Below are positions 43,501 to 51,133 of a stretch of 64,000 nt of DNA, in pieces. Made by a program: the position numbers and the translations under genes. Source of the DNA: an uncultured Gemmatimonadota bacterium. Lineage in GTDB: Bacteria > Gemmatimonadota > Gemmatimonadetes > Gemmatimonadales > Gemmatimonadaceae. The notes under the pieces are model-generated. The model did not search any database. It was not told the origin of the DNA and saw nothing but the letters and a program-made list of their open reading frames with translations. Each line of letters starts with the position of its first letter. The stretch's first letter is position 1. The stretch is taken from contig CADEDA010000001.1 in the NCBI GenBank assembly GCA_902825965.1, forward strand, positions 304,428 to 368,427, written 5' to 3'.

Positions 43501-44306
43501 CGGCCGATCAGCTCCAGCGGGGCCCGTCGCACCAGGCGCTGCGCGGCGAACAGGCCGGCGAGCACGCCGAGCGCGAGCGACAGCAGCACCGCGAAGAGCA
43601 CGATGCCCGGCGTGACGATCGCGAATCGGAGCGGCGTGGTGTACACGCCCTGGTAGTACCAGTTCACCACCGCCGACGCGAACCAGCCGAGTCCCGCGCC
43701 CATGAGGCTGCCGATCAGCGAGACCAACGACGCTTCGAGCACCACTGCGCGCAGCACCGACGAGCGGCTCATGCCGATGAGCCGCAGCGCGCCCACGTCG
43801 CGCCGCCGCTCGTCCACCTTGAGCAGCGTGATGCAGAGCAGGAAGATCGCACTCGCGACGATCGTGATGACACCGATGGCGCGGTGGAACCGGTTCACCA
43901 CGCGGAACGTCGCGGAGGTCTCGATGGCCACCTCGGCCGCCGGGTACGCGCGGAAGCCGAAGGCCGACGCATTGATGCGCGCGGCGACCGCCGACGGCTC
44001 CGCCCCATCGCGCGACTGCACGGCGAAGCGCCCGACGCGGTCGCCGGACCCGGAGAGGGTCTGCAGGTGATCGAGATGCAGGCGTACGCGGAACTCGCTG
44101 CGCGCGACCTCGCTGGGGTCCGCGCTGCGCCGCGTGATCGCGGCGATGCGCACCGTGTCGCCGGCGCCGCCGGGCGTGGTCCCCAGGACGACGCGATCGC
44201 CCACCGCGAGCCCGGCCGCGTCCGCGAGGCGTTCGTCGATGGTGATGCTGCGCGGCGCAGGCTGCTGGAGCAGCGCGGCGAAGGCGAGGAGCGGGAGCAG
44301 GGACAC
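43497..44306 (-). CDS. FtsX-type permease lacking a canonical first helix
   Basis: This 269-residue protein begins at GTG 44306 with a short signal-like hydrophobic stretch ending L-L-Q-Q-P-A-P, not the long R-R-x-R-T-x-L-T-type helix of FtsX permeases. About 110 residues of periplasmic sequence follow, then three C-terminal helices with K-V-D-E-R-R-R-D-V-G-A-L-R-L-I-G-M-S (about 163-180), the normal FtsX coupling motif. It is therefore shorter than usual and may lack helix 1, which is intriguing because the downstream lipocalin-fusion protein carries an FtsX-like first helix. It is first in the four-gene exporter operon. Confidence 0.82.
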   Translation of the reverse strand: MSLLPLLAFAALLQQPAPRSITIDERLADAAGLAVGDRVVLGTTPGGAGDTVRIAAITRRSADPSEVARSEFRVRLHLDHLQTLSGSGDRVGRFAVQSRDGAEPSAVAARINASAFGFRAYPAAEVAIETSATFRVVNRFHRAIGVITIVASAIFLLCITLLKVDERRRDVGALRLIGMSRSSVLRAVVLEASLVSLIGSLMGAGLGWFASAVVNWYYQGVYTTPLRFAIVTPGIVLFAVLLSLALGVLAGLFAAQRLVRRAPLELIGR

Positions 44307-44310
44307 TAGG

Positions 44311-44357
44311 GATACAAACTACACGCGGGGCGCAGCCGTTCCGGCTGCGCCCCGCGT
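44311..44357 (-). terminator. Hairpin terminator after yceI-like gene
   Basis: A perfect 15-bp stem (44323-44337 with 44343-44357) has a 5-base loop. Read on the minus strand it is followed by GTAGTTTGTATC, a weak T-rich tract. It lies between the YceI stop and the start of the ABC exporter operon. Confidence 0.65.
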
Positions 44358-44403
44358 CCCGATCCGGCCCGGTCGCGGCGGGGGCCGCGACCCGGCGGCA
44401 GGC

Positions 44404-44973
44404 CTACTTCTTCTCGCTGAACGCGATGTCGAACTGGATCTGGATCTCGGGGTTGATCTTGTTCACCGCCGGCTGGTACGAGACGCCGAAGTCGTTGCGG
44501 TTGATCACCGTGTTGCCCTTCACGCGCCAGATGTTGCGCTCGGCGTTCACCTGGGTGAGGCGGCTCGGGATGGTGATCGTCTTGGTCTTGCCGCGGATGG
44601 TGAGGTCCCCGGTGATGTTCACGCGGTCCTCGGCGAGCTTGTTGATGATCGTGGACTTGAACGTGATGGTCGGGAACGAGTCGGCGGCGAAGAAGTCGTT
44701 GCTCTTGAGGTGGCCGTCGCGCTGGGCGATGCGGGTGTTGATGCTCTTGGCGTCGATGGAGATCACGACCGACGAGGCCTCGACCTTCTCGGCGTCGAAC
44801 ATGATCGTGGCATCCCACGAATCGAAGGTGCCGTGCGCATCGACGAGCTGGGACTCGGCGACGAAGTTGATCTGCGAGTGCGCGACGTCGCGGACGAAGG
44901 TCTTGGGCGCGATGGCGGCCGAGGCCGCCGCGAGCGCGGGCGCGACGGCGAGAGCAACGATCCACTTGTTCAT
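44404..44973 (-). CDS. YceI family periplasmic protein
   Basis: This 189-residue secreted protein has a signal peptide (about 1-22) and one YceI beta-barrel domain. Landmarks are V-R-D-V-A-H-S-Q-I-N-F-V-A-E-S (about 28-42), A-K-S-I-N-T-R-I-A-Q-R-D-G-H-L-K-S (about 75-91), F-F-A-A-D-S-F-P-T-I-T-F-K-S and G-D-L-T-I-R-G-K-T-K. YceI barrels bind polyisoprenoid lipids such as octaprenyl chains in the periplasm. ATG 44973 is used; a GTG three codons earlier is possible. It follows the DtxR-family gene by 33 bases, so regulation by metal status is plausible. Confidence 0.92.
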   Translation of the reverse strand: MNKWIVALAVAPALAAASAAIAPKTFVRDVAHSQINFVAESQLVDAHGTFDSWDATIMFDAEKVEASSVVISIDAKSINTRIAQRDGHLKSNDFFAADSFPTITFKSTIINKLAEDRVNITGDLTIRGKTKTITIPSRLTQVNAERNIWRVKGNTVINRNDFGVSYQPAVNKINPEIQIQFDIAFSEKK

Positions 44974-45006
44974 TTGTCTCACTCCAAAGTAGGTGACGGG
45001 TAAACC

Positions 45007-45023
45007 TTACGGTTCTAACCTAA
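45007..45023. promoter_or_regulatory. DtxR/IdeR-box-like half-site inside the 3' end of the regulator gene
   Basis: On the minus strand the last codons of the DtxR gene read TTAGGTTAG then AACCGTAA. TTAGGTTAG equals a half-site of the DtxR/IdeR operator consensus, and TTA-GGTT/AACC-TAA form an imperfect inverted repeat. It lies 34-50 bases upstream of the YceI start, so the regulator may act on its own 3' neighbour here. The codons used (ATT, AGG, TTA) are rare in this GC-rich DNA. Confidence 0.5.
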
Positions 45024-45729
45024 TGAACACGCGGGTCGCAGTGGAAGTGCCCACCGTCCGCGCGCTCCCGTCCACCAGCAGGGTGAGAGGTCCCTCAAAT
45101 GGTTCCCTGGTAAGGAGTTGCACCCGTACCCCGGGCCGGATTCCCATTCCGTCAAGATATCGTAAGAACTCAGGGTCCCGGTCCGACATCCGCACCACCC
45201 GCGCCGCTTGGCCCTCCGGGAGGTCGGCGATCGAACCCAGGGTGGTCTCGTCCACCTCGCCGGAGGCCGAGGGGATGGGGGCGCCGTGCGGATCGACCGT
45301 GGGATTGCCGATCGCCTCCGCCATCTTGGCGATGAGGTCGTCGCTGGCCGCATGCTCGAGTCGCTCGGCCTCGTCGTGTACGTCGTCCCAGCCGAAGCCC
45401 AGCCGCTGCACCAGGTACGCCTCGATGATGCGATGCCGGCGGATGAGGCGCAGCGCCGCGGTCCGGCCCGCCGGGGAGAGTCGGGCGCCGCGATAGCGCT
45501 CGGCCTTCACGAGACCCAGTCGGGCGAGACGCTGCACCATGCCGCTCACGCTCGCGGCGGCGATGCCGAGTCGTGCGGCGATGTCGTTGGTGCCGGCGGC
45601 GCGGTCGCCGCGCTCCAATTCATAGATGGCCTTGAGATAGTCCTCGGCCTGGCCGGTGAGCGGGGCATCGGGATCCGCCAATGGGACCGTGGGCACACGT
45701 CCGGCGGATTTTCGTTTGGGTCGGGGCAA
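45007..45729 (-). CDS. DtxR/MntR-family metal-dependent regulator
   Basis: This 240-residue regulator has a winged-helix domain (about 25-90) beginning A-E-D-Y-L-K-A-I-Y-E-L, with helix S-V-S-G-M-V-Q-R-L-A. The dimerisation and metal-binding domain has H-R-I-I-E-A-Y-L (about 99-106) and H-D-E-A-E-R-L-E-H (about 117-125). A FeoA/SH3-like C-terminal domain (about 165-240) has L-P-E-G-Q-A-A-R-V and G-I-R-P-G-V-R-V. It is expected to repress metal-uptake or related genes when Fe2+ or Mn2+ is bound. The TTG start at 45729 is supported by an AGGAG element 5 bases upstream. A TACAAT hexamer at 45779-45774 may be its -10 box. Confidence 0.9.
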   Translation of the reverse strand: MPRPKRKSAGRVPTVPLADPDAPLTGQAEDYLKAIYELERGDRAAGTNDIAARLGIAAASVSGMVQRLARLGLVKAERYRGARLSPAGRTAALRLIRRHRIIEAYLVQRLGFGWDDVHDEAERLEHAASDDLIAKMAEAIGNPTVDPHGAPIPSASGEVDETTLGSIADLPEGQAARVVRMSDRDPEFLRYLDGMGIRPGVRVQLLTREPFEGPLTLLVDGSARTVGTSTATRVFIRLEP

Positions 45730-45831
45730 GGGGGCTCCTGCGTCGGTGCTCGCGTGGCGCGTGGTGCTGGGCTATTGTAGCGCATTCCCTGCGGCGATGC
45801 TCGCTGTGGGTCCCCCTCACCGGAGCGTCGA

Positions 45832-46488
45832 ATGCGCGTCGCACGTTTGCTCACACTTGCTGCCACGGTCCTCGTGGTGGCGGGCCCCTCCGCGCCGCTG
45901 CAGGGGCGCGCGACGATGAGTTTCTTCATCACCAGCGTCGGGCCCGGCAACGGCGCGGACCTCGGCGGACTGGCCGGCGCCGACCGGCACTGCCACACAC
46001 TGGCGGAGGCGGCCGGCGTGACCGGGCGTGAATGGCGCGCCTACCTCAGCACCGTCGCCGGCAACGGGCAGTCCGTGGTGCATGCGCGTGACCGCATCGG
46101 CAACGGGCCGTGGTACAACGCGAAGGGTGTGCTTGTGGCACAGAACGTGGACGTGCTCCATTCCGACGCGAACCTGCTCGGGAAGGAGAACAGCCTGAGC
46201 GAGAAGGGGCTGCCCGTGAACGGACGCGGCGACACCCCCAATCAGCACGACATCCTCACGGGCTCGATGCCGGACGGTCGCGCCGCAACGGACACGCTCG
46301 ACACGACCTGCGGCAACTGGACGAGCAGCACCGCCGGCGCGGGATCCGCGCTGGTGGGGCATCACGACAAGCAGGGCGGCGGTGCGCGACCGACCTCGTG
46401 GAACTCGGCCCACGGCTCGCGTGGCTGCAGCCAGGCGAACCTCGTTGCTACCGGCGGCAACGGCCTGTTTTACTGCTTCGCGCGCTGA
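45832..46488 (+). CDS. Secreted endostatin/lectin-like conserved protein
   Basis: This 218-residue exported protein has a signal peptide of about 25-28 residues, then one globular domain. Conserved segments are S-F-F-I-T-S-V-G-P-G-N-G-A-D-L-G-G-L, W-R-A-Y-L-S-T, R-D-R-I-G-N-G-P-W-Y-N-A-K-G-V, H-D-I-L-T-G-S-M-P-D-G-R and T-C-G-N-W-T-S-S. The C-terminus has S-W-N-S-A-H-G-S-R-G-C-S and G-L-F-Y-C-F-A. Cysteines about 54, 162, 201 and 216 would suit two disulfides. The pattern resembles endostatin- or lectin-like secreted proteins widespread in Gram-negative bacteria. No enzymatic motif is visible. It is divergent from the DtxR gene. Confidence 0.75.
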   Translation: MRVARLLTLAATVLVVAGPSAPLQGRATMSFFITSVGPGNGADLGGLAGADRHCHTLAEAAGVTGREWRAYLSTVAGNGQSVVHARDRIGNGPWYNAKGVLVAQNVDVLHSDANLLGKENSLSEKGLPVNGRGDTPNQHDILTGSMPDGRAATDTLDTTCGNWTSSTAGAGSALVGHHDKQGGGARPTSWNSAHGSRGCSQANLVATGGNGLFYCFAR

Positions 46489-46530
46489 GGCGCCGTGCGG
46501 TCCGGCGCGATCACACCCACCGGGGACGGA

Positions 46531-47118
46531 ATGCCCAAGCCCATCCGTCGCGGACTGCCGCGACCCGTGCTCGCCACCGTCGTGGCGGCCCTGCTCGCCG
46601 TGGGTCCGCTGCGGGCCGAGGCGCAGTCCGCGGCCGACAGCGCGGCCACGAGGGTCGCGGCGCAATACATCTCGGCGCTGCAGAACGGGCGGCTGCATGA
46701 GACGGCGGCGCTCGCCCACCGCGAGGCGCTGACGTCGATCCGCAAGCTGGTCGAAGTGCTCGCCAAGATCGATGAAGGAGGCACGTTCCGGTCGCAGGTG
46801 CTCAAGGTCGGACCGGAGGTGGACATCGCCAAGCTCACCGACCAACAGTACTACGCGGCGTTCGTCGGCCTCGCGTACGGCCAGCCGGGTGTGCAGGAGG
46901 CCCTGCGGTCCGCGACGTCCACCATCCTGGGAGTGGTGCCGGAGGGCGAGACGTTGCACGTCCTCCACCGGATGAAGATGACGGTGGAGGAGATCGAGAT
47001 CAGCAAGATGGAAGTGCTCTCGCTGCGGATGGACAACGGCCAGTGGCGGGTGATGCTCTCCGGCGACATCGAGAGCATGCGCCGGCGGCTCGAGACGATG
47101 GTGCCGGACACTCGCTGA
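46531..47118 (+). CDS. Uncharacterised secreted helical protein
   Basis: This 195-residue protein has a signal peptide with cleavage near A-E-A-Q (about 31), followed by a mostly helical mature domain. I do not recognise the family. Notable segments are Y-I-S-A-L-Q-N-G-R-L-H-E-T-A, V-G-P-E-V-D-I-A-K-L-T-D-Q-Q-Y-Y-A-A-F-V-G-L and V-P-E-G-E-T-L-H-V-L-H-R-M-K-M. The last part, W-R-V-M-L-S-G-D-I-E, resembles the end of DUF4878/NTF2-like secreted domains. ATG 46531 gives the clean signal peptide. The stop overlaps the start of the GNAT-like gene by one base (TGATG). Confidence 0.7.
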   Translation: MPKPIRRGLPRPVLATVVAALLAVGPLRAEAQSAADSAATRVAAQYISALQNGRLHETAALAHREALTSIRKLVEVLAKIDEGGTFRSQVLKVGPEVDIAKLTDQQYYAAFVGLAYGQPGVQEALRSATSTILGVVPEGETLHVLHRMKMTVEEIEISKMEVLSLRMDNGQWRVMLSGDIESMRRRLETMVPDTR

Positions 47119-48107
47119 TGGCGCTCGTCCTCGAGCGTGGCGCCGCGCCCGCCGCGCTCGATGCCCTGCTGCGCACACGGCAACAGGCGGAACCGCTCGC
47201 CTCGGGTGCGGAGCCGTGGCTCGCCTGGCGCGGCAGCACCCCGGTGGCCGGGCTCGCCACGTACCTGCTGGACGATCTGCATGGCGCGCCGGGCCTGAGC
47301 GGCGTGCTCGGGCATTTCGTCGCGGACGATGCGGACGCCGCCGAGCGATTGCTGCGCGAGGCGAGCGCATCCCTGCGCGTCGCAGGCGCCGCACGCGTGC
47401 TGGGCCCGATGAACGGCAGCACCTGGGCGCGGTATCGGTTCGCGCTGGCGCCGGACACACCGGTCGGTGCGCTGGAACCGCCGTTCCTCGGGGAGCCGAC
47501 CAACCCACCCGACTACCCCGCCTGGTTCGCACGCGCCGGCTTCGCGCCGGTGGTGGCCTACGAGAGCCGGATCCAGCGTGACCTGACCACCGCGGACCCA
47601 CGCGCGGGACAGGTCGCTGCACAGGTCGCGGCGGCCGGGTTGCACCTCGAGACACTCGCACTCGACCGACTGGAGCCCGTGCTCGGCGAGATCCACGCGC
47701 TGAGCCTCGAGTCGTTCGGCGACAACGCCTACTACCGACCCATCGCGCGTGAGGTGTTCGTTGCGATGTACACGCCGCTGCGCCCCATCCTCGACCCTGA
47801 TCTCGTGCTGCTCGCCCGCGATGCGGCGGGTGCGTTGGTCGGGTTCTCGTTCGCCTATGTCGACCCGCTCGGTGCGGCGGCGGGCGCACCCGGCCGCGTG
47901 GTGCTGAAGACGCTGGTCACGAGGCCGGCCTTTCGGGGGGTGGGGCTGGGCGGACTGCTCGTGGACCGCACCCGCAGTCTGGCGCTGGAGAAGGGCCACC
48001 GCGCCGTGATCCACGCCCTCATGCACGTGCGCAACGTGTCCAAGCGGATGTCGGAGCGCAGCACCACCGAGTTCCGGCAGTACGCGCTCTACCAGCTCGC
48101 CCCGTGA
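47118..48107 (+). CDS. GNAT-like acyltransferase
   Basis: The 329-residue protein resembles two GNAT halves. The N-terminal half (about 30-130) has L-L-D-D-L-H-G-A-P-G-L-S-G-V-L and R-V-L-G-P-M-N-G-S-T-W-A-R-Y-R. The C-terminal half (about 200-320) has the acetyl-CoA-binding segment L-V-T-R-P-A-F-R-G-V-G-L-G-G-L-L-V (about 271-287). An N-acyl transfer from acyl-CoA is predicted, but the acceptor is unknown. The stop overlaps the AMP-ligase start as GTGA, so the two are co-translated and may act on the same product. Confidence 0.8.
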   Translation: MALVLERGAAPAALDALLRTRQQAEPLASGAEPWLAWRGSTPVAGLATYLLDDLHGAPGLSGVLGHFVADDADAAERLLREASASLRVAGAARVLGPMNGSTWARYRFALAPDTPVGALEPPFLGEPTNPPDYPAWFARAGFAPVVAYESRIQRDLTTADPRAGQVAAQVAAAGLHLETLALDRLEPVLGEIHALSLESFGDNAYYRPIAREVFVAMYTPLRPILDPDLVLLARDAAGALVGFSFAYVDPLGAAAGAPGRVVLKTLVTRPAFRGVGLGGLLVDRTRSLALEKGHRAVIHALMHVRNVSKRMSERSTTEFRQYALYQLAP

Positions 48108-49693
48108 CGCTGCCGCCGGCCGACGCGAACATCGCGGCCCGCCTGCTCGCGCGCGCCGCGCTGCATCCGACGCGCCCGGCGATCGTGGAGTACCGGCGCG
48201 GGCACGCGACGCGCATCGGATTCGCGGAACTCGCGTCGCGCGTCGCCACCGTGGGGGCGTCCCTGCGGGCACAGGGCGTCGGCGCCGGTGACCGCGTGCT
48301 CCTCCTGGTGCCGATGTCGATCGAGCTCTATGCCGTGCTGCTGGGCGTGCTCCATGCCGGCGCGACGGCGGTCTTCGTCGATGCCTGGGCCGACCGGCGC
48401 CGCATGGACGCGGCGGTGCGGGTGGCGGCACCGCAGGCGTTCATCGGGTCGTGGAAGGCGCAGCTGCTGCGGCTCGTGTCGCCGGCGGTGCGGCGGATCC
48501 CGCGGCACTTCGTGGCGGGCGGACGGGGACTGCGCGCGGCCTCCGGGGCGCGAGAGGGTGCGACGCATCAGCCCGCCCGTGCCGACGACCCCGCACTCAT
48601 CACCTTCACCACGGGCAGCACCGGCGCACCCAAGGCCGCGGTCCGCACCCACGCCTTCCTCTGGGCGCAACACGAGGCACTCGCGGCGCACCTGCAACTC
48701 CGCGACGACGACGTCGACATGCCGACGCTGCCGATCTTCGTGCTCAACAACCTCGCGCTCGGGGTGCCGAGCGTGATCCCGGACTTCGATCCGCGACGAC
48801 CGGCGGAGATCGATCCGGCGCGGGTGTGGGCACAACTCGTCGCCGAGGGTGTGACGACGACGAGCGGTTCGCCGGCCTTCTACGACCGGCTCGCTGCACA
48901 CGCCGCGGTCACGGGTCAGCGCATCCCGGTGCGCGCACTCTTCACCGGCGGTGCGCCGGTGCTGCCACCACTCGCCGCGCGCCTGGCCACGCAGGTCCGG
49001 GGCACGGCCCACGTGGTCTACGGCAGCACGGAAGCGGAGCCCATCGCCGGCATCGAGATGCAGGCCTTGCTTGCCGCGTGCGACGACGGCGGCGCGCCAG
49101 CGTCCACAGGCGGCGGCCTCTGCGTGGGACGTCCGGTGCCGCAGGTAGAACTCCGCATCATCCGCGCGGTCGACGGCGTGATCGACGTGCCACCCGACGG
49201 GGTGCGTGCCCTGGAACTGCCGAACGGGGAGACGGGCGAGATCGTGGTCTCGGGCGCGCACGTGCTCCGCGGCTACCTCAACGACCCCGACGCCGAACGC
49301 GCCGCGAAGCTGCGCGACGGGGACCGCGTGTGGCATCGCACGGGCGACGGTGGTCGGCTCGACACCGACGGTCGGCTCTGGCTCATGGGGCGCGTGCGCG
49401 AGCGGGTGCGGCGCGCGGGCGAGGAGTGGTGGGGCTTGCCGGCCGAGCTGCGCGCGCTGGGCCACGCTGCGGTGCGGCACGCCGCCTACCTCGGCGTCGG
49501 CGCTCCCGGGGCGCAGCGCGCCGTGCTCGTGGTGGAATCGCCTGAGGATCTCGATGCCTCCGCGCGCGCCAGCATCATCGCATCGGTCGCGCCGCACCCC
49601 GTCGACGACCTGCGTCGCGTGGCGCGGATCCCGCGCGACCCGCGCCACGCCTCCAAGACCGACAGCGAAGCACTGCGCCGGCTGCTGGGCTGA
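48104..49693 (+). CDS. AMP-forming acyl-CoA synthetase, OleC-like
   Basis: This 529-residue ANL-family ligase has the P-loop T-F-T-T-G-S-T-G-A-P-K (167-177), V-Y-G-S-T-E-A-E-P (about 305), W-H-R-T-G-D-G-G (about 407) and a C-terminal catalytic Lys in A-S-K-T-D. The segment L-P-I-F-V-L-N-N-L-A-L-G-V-P-S-V-I-P-D and the G-R-P-V-P-Q-V-E-L-R-I-I block resemble OleC beta-lactone synthetases and related fatty-acyl-AMP ligases. No OleA, OleB or OleD gene is nearby, so a hydrocarbon role is not supported. GTG 48104 overlaps the GNAT stop. It is convergent with the isoprenoid operon, 18 bases apart. Confidence 0.83.
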   Translation: MTLPPADANIAARLLARAALHPTRPAIVEYRRGHATRIGFAELASRVATVGASLRAQGVGAGDRVLLLVPMSIELYAVLLGVLHAGATAVFVDAWADRRRMDAAVRVAAPQAFIGSWKAQLLRLVSPAVRRIPRHFVAGGRGLRAASGAREGATHQPARADDPALITFTTGSTGAPKAAVRTHAFLWAQHEALAAHLQLRDDDVDMPTLPIFVLNNLALGVPSVIPDFDPRRPAEIDPARVWAQLVAEGVTTTSGSPAFYDRLAAHAAVTGQRIPVRALFTGGAPVLPPLAARLATQVRGTAHVVYGSTEAEPIAGIEMQALLAACDDGGAPASTGGGLCVGRPVPQVELRIIRAVDGVIDVPPDGVRALELPNGETGEIVVSGAHVLRGYLNDPDAERAAKLRDGDRVWHRTGDGGRLDTDGRLWLMGRVRERVRRAGEEWWGLPAELRALGHAAVRHAAYLGVGAPGAQRAVLVVESPEDLDASARASIIASVAPHPVDDLRRVARIPRDPRHASKTDSEALRRLLG

Positions 49694-49711
49694 CGGCGCG
49701 CCCGCCGCCGG

Positions 49712-51133
49712 TCACGCGGGCGCGAGACTCCGGATCCACACGGCACCCACCACCAGCGCGGCAAACGCCACGCTGCACATCGCGAGTCGCACGTTCCACG
49801 GCGGATGCTGCGGCCACTGAGGCAGATGCCGCAGGCCGTGATAGGTCGCCGGGCCGAGCAGGGCCAGCGCCGCCGCCGCCGCGATCCCGGGGATCTCGAG
49901 TGCCCCGACGTACGCGCCGGGCCAGACCACCACGAGCACAGCCCCCAGCGTGAAGCCGACAGCCCAGCGCCATGCATGCGCAGCACCGCTGCCCGACTCC
50001 GCACGCCAGCCCGGCATCCCCAGTGCGCTGCCGCCGGCGCCGGGCACCAGGTTCCATGCCGCGATGGCGACCTGCGCGGCACAGGCGCCGAGATACAGCG
50101 GATAGAACGGATCATCCACGGCCAGCCAGGCGGGCTGCACGAGCACCTTCTCGAACACGTTGTTGGCGAGGAAGAGTGCCGTGGGCACCGCGCAGACGTA
50201 GAACGTGGCGACGACCTGGTAGGTGGGGTGCGCCGTATCGGCGAACGCGGCGCGCCGCGCGAAGGTCGCGCCGAACACGACGATCCCGAGTGCGGGGCCG
50301 ATGATCCACTCCGGTCCACCGAGGGCGTAGGCGCCGTACACGAAGAGCGTGAGCGCCGCCGCGCCGCTGAACGTCACGAACGGTACCCGCCACGCCGCCA
50401 GTCCGATCAACGCGATGATGACCAGCTGCGCGACCAACTGCCCCTCCAGCATCGCGGGCGTCTGCCCCGTGAGCTTGTACAGCAGGAAGTACGTCACGAG
50501 CGGCACGAGCAGGTTGTCGTTGCCCTCGATGCTGATCGCTTCGAACAACGTGACCACGAGCGCGATCTGCGCGCCCACGAGCACACTCAGCCGGCGGTCG
50601 ATGTCCGTGAGCAGCAGCAACGAGAGGTGCACGATGAGGAACGTCGCGACGAAGAACACCGTGGACCCTTCGAGGCTGCGCTTGTCGCGCTCCACGTCGA
50701 AGGTGTGGCGTCCGTACGCCGACCCCAGCACCGCGGCGGCGGCATCGGCGACGACGAGCACGAGGATCGAGATGAAGTACGCGACCGGCCGATCGGCCCC
50801 GATGCGGTACACGAGATAGATCGCGATCGGGAAATAGATGCCACCCTCGGACGAGCGGGCGACCCCGTGCACGCTCTGCAGCAGGCCGAGCCGACGCGTC
50901 CCCCAGAGGATGAGCAGGAAGGCGGCGCCGAGCAGGAGCACCGTCCAGTGGTGCTGCAGCAGCCAGGGGAAGCAGGCGGCGACCACGCCGCCGGCGAAGT
51001 GCACGAACTTGCGTGTCCATTCCACCGGCGGTGCGGACACGCGGCGCCACAGCTCGGCGGTGATGAAGATCGCCACGAACGCGCCCCCGATGAGAGCGGC
51101 ATTCGTGAGCTCCGTACTCCAGGCAGCTGTCAC
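49712..51133 (-). CDS. CTP-dependent polyprenol/phytol-kinase-like membrane protein
   Basis: This 473-residue protein has about 13 membrane helices. The first half resembles phytol kinase/dolichol kinase (VTE5/DGK1/SEC59 family): R-K-F-V-H-F-A-G-G (about 41-49), V-A-D-A-A-A-A-V-L-G-S-A-Y-G-R (about 139), D-K-R-S-L-E-G-S (about 160) and E-G-N-D-N-L-L-V-P-L. These enzymes phosphorylate a polyprenol or diacylglycerol-like alcohol with CTP. The second half (about 290-473) adds several helices I cannot place. The GTG at 51133 overlaps the DUF3419 gene stop. It is the last gene of the five-gene operon. Confidence 0.78.
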   Translation of the reverse strand: MTAAWSTELTNAALIGGAFVAIFITAELWRRVSAPPVEWTRKFVHFAGGVVAACFPWLLQHHWTVLLLGAAFLLILWGTRRLGLLQSVHGVARSSEGGIYFPIAIYLVYRIGADRPVAYFISILVLVVADAAAAVLGSAYGRHTFDVERDKRSLEGSTVFFVATFLIVHLSLLLLTDIDRRLSVLVGAQIALVVTLFEAISIEGNDNLLVPLVTYFLLYKLTGQTPAMLEGQLVAQLVIIALIGLAAWRVPFVTFSGAAALTLFVYGAYALGGPEWIIGPALGIVVFGATFARRAAFADTAHPTYQVVATFYVCAVPTALFLANNVFEKVLVQPAWLAVDDPFYPLYLGACAAQVAIAAWNLVPGAGGSALGMPGWRAESGSGAAHAWRWAVGFTLGAVLVVVWPGAYVGALEIPGIAAAAALALLGPATYHGLRHLPQWPQHPPWNVRLAMCSVAFAALVVGAVWIRSLAPA

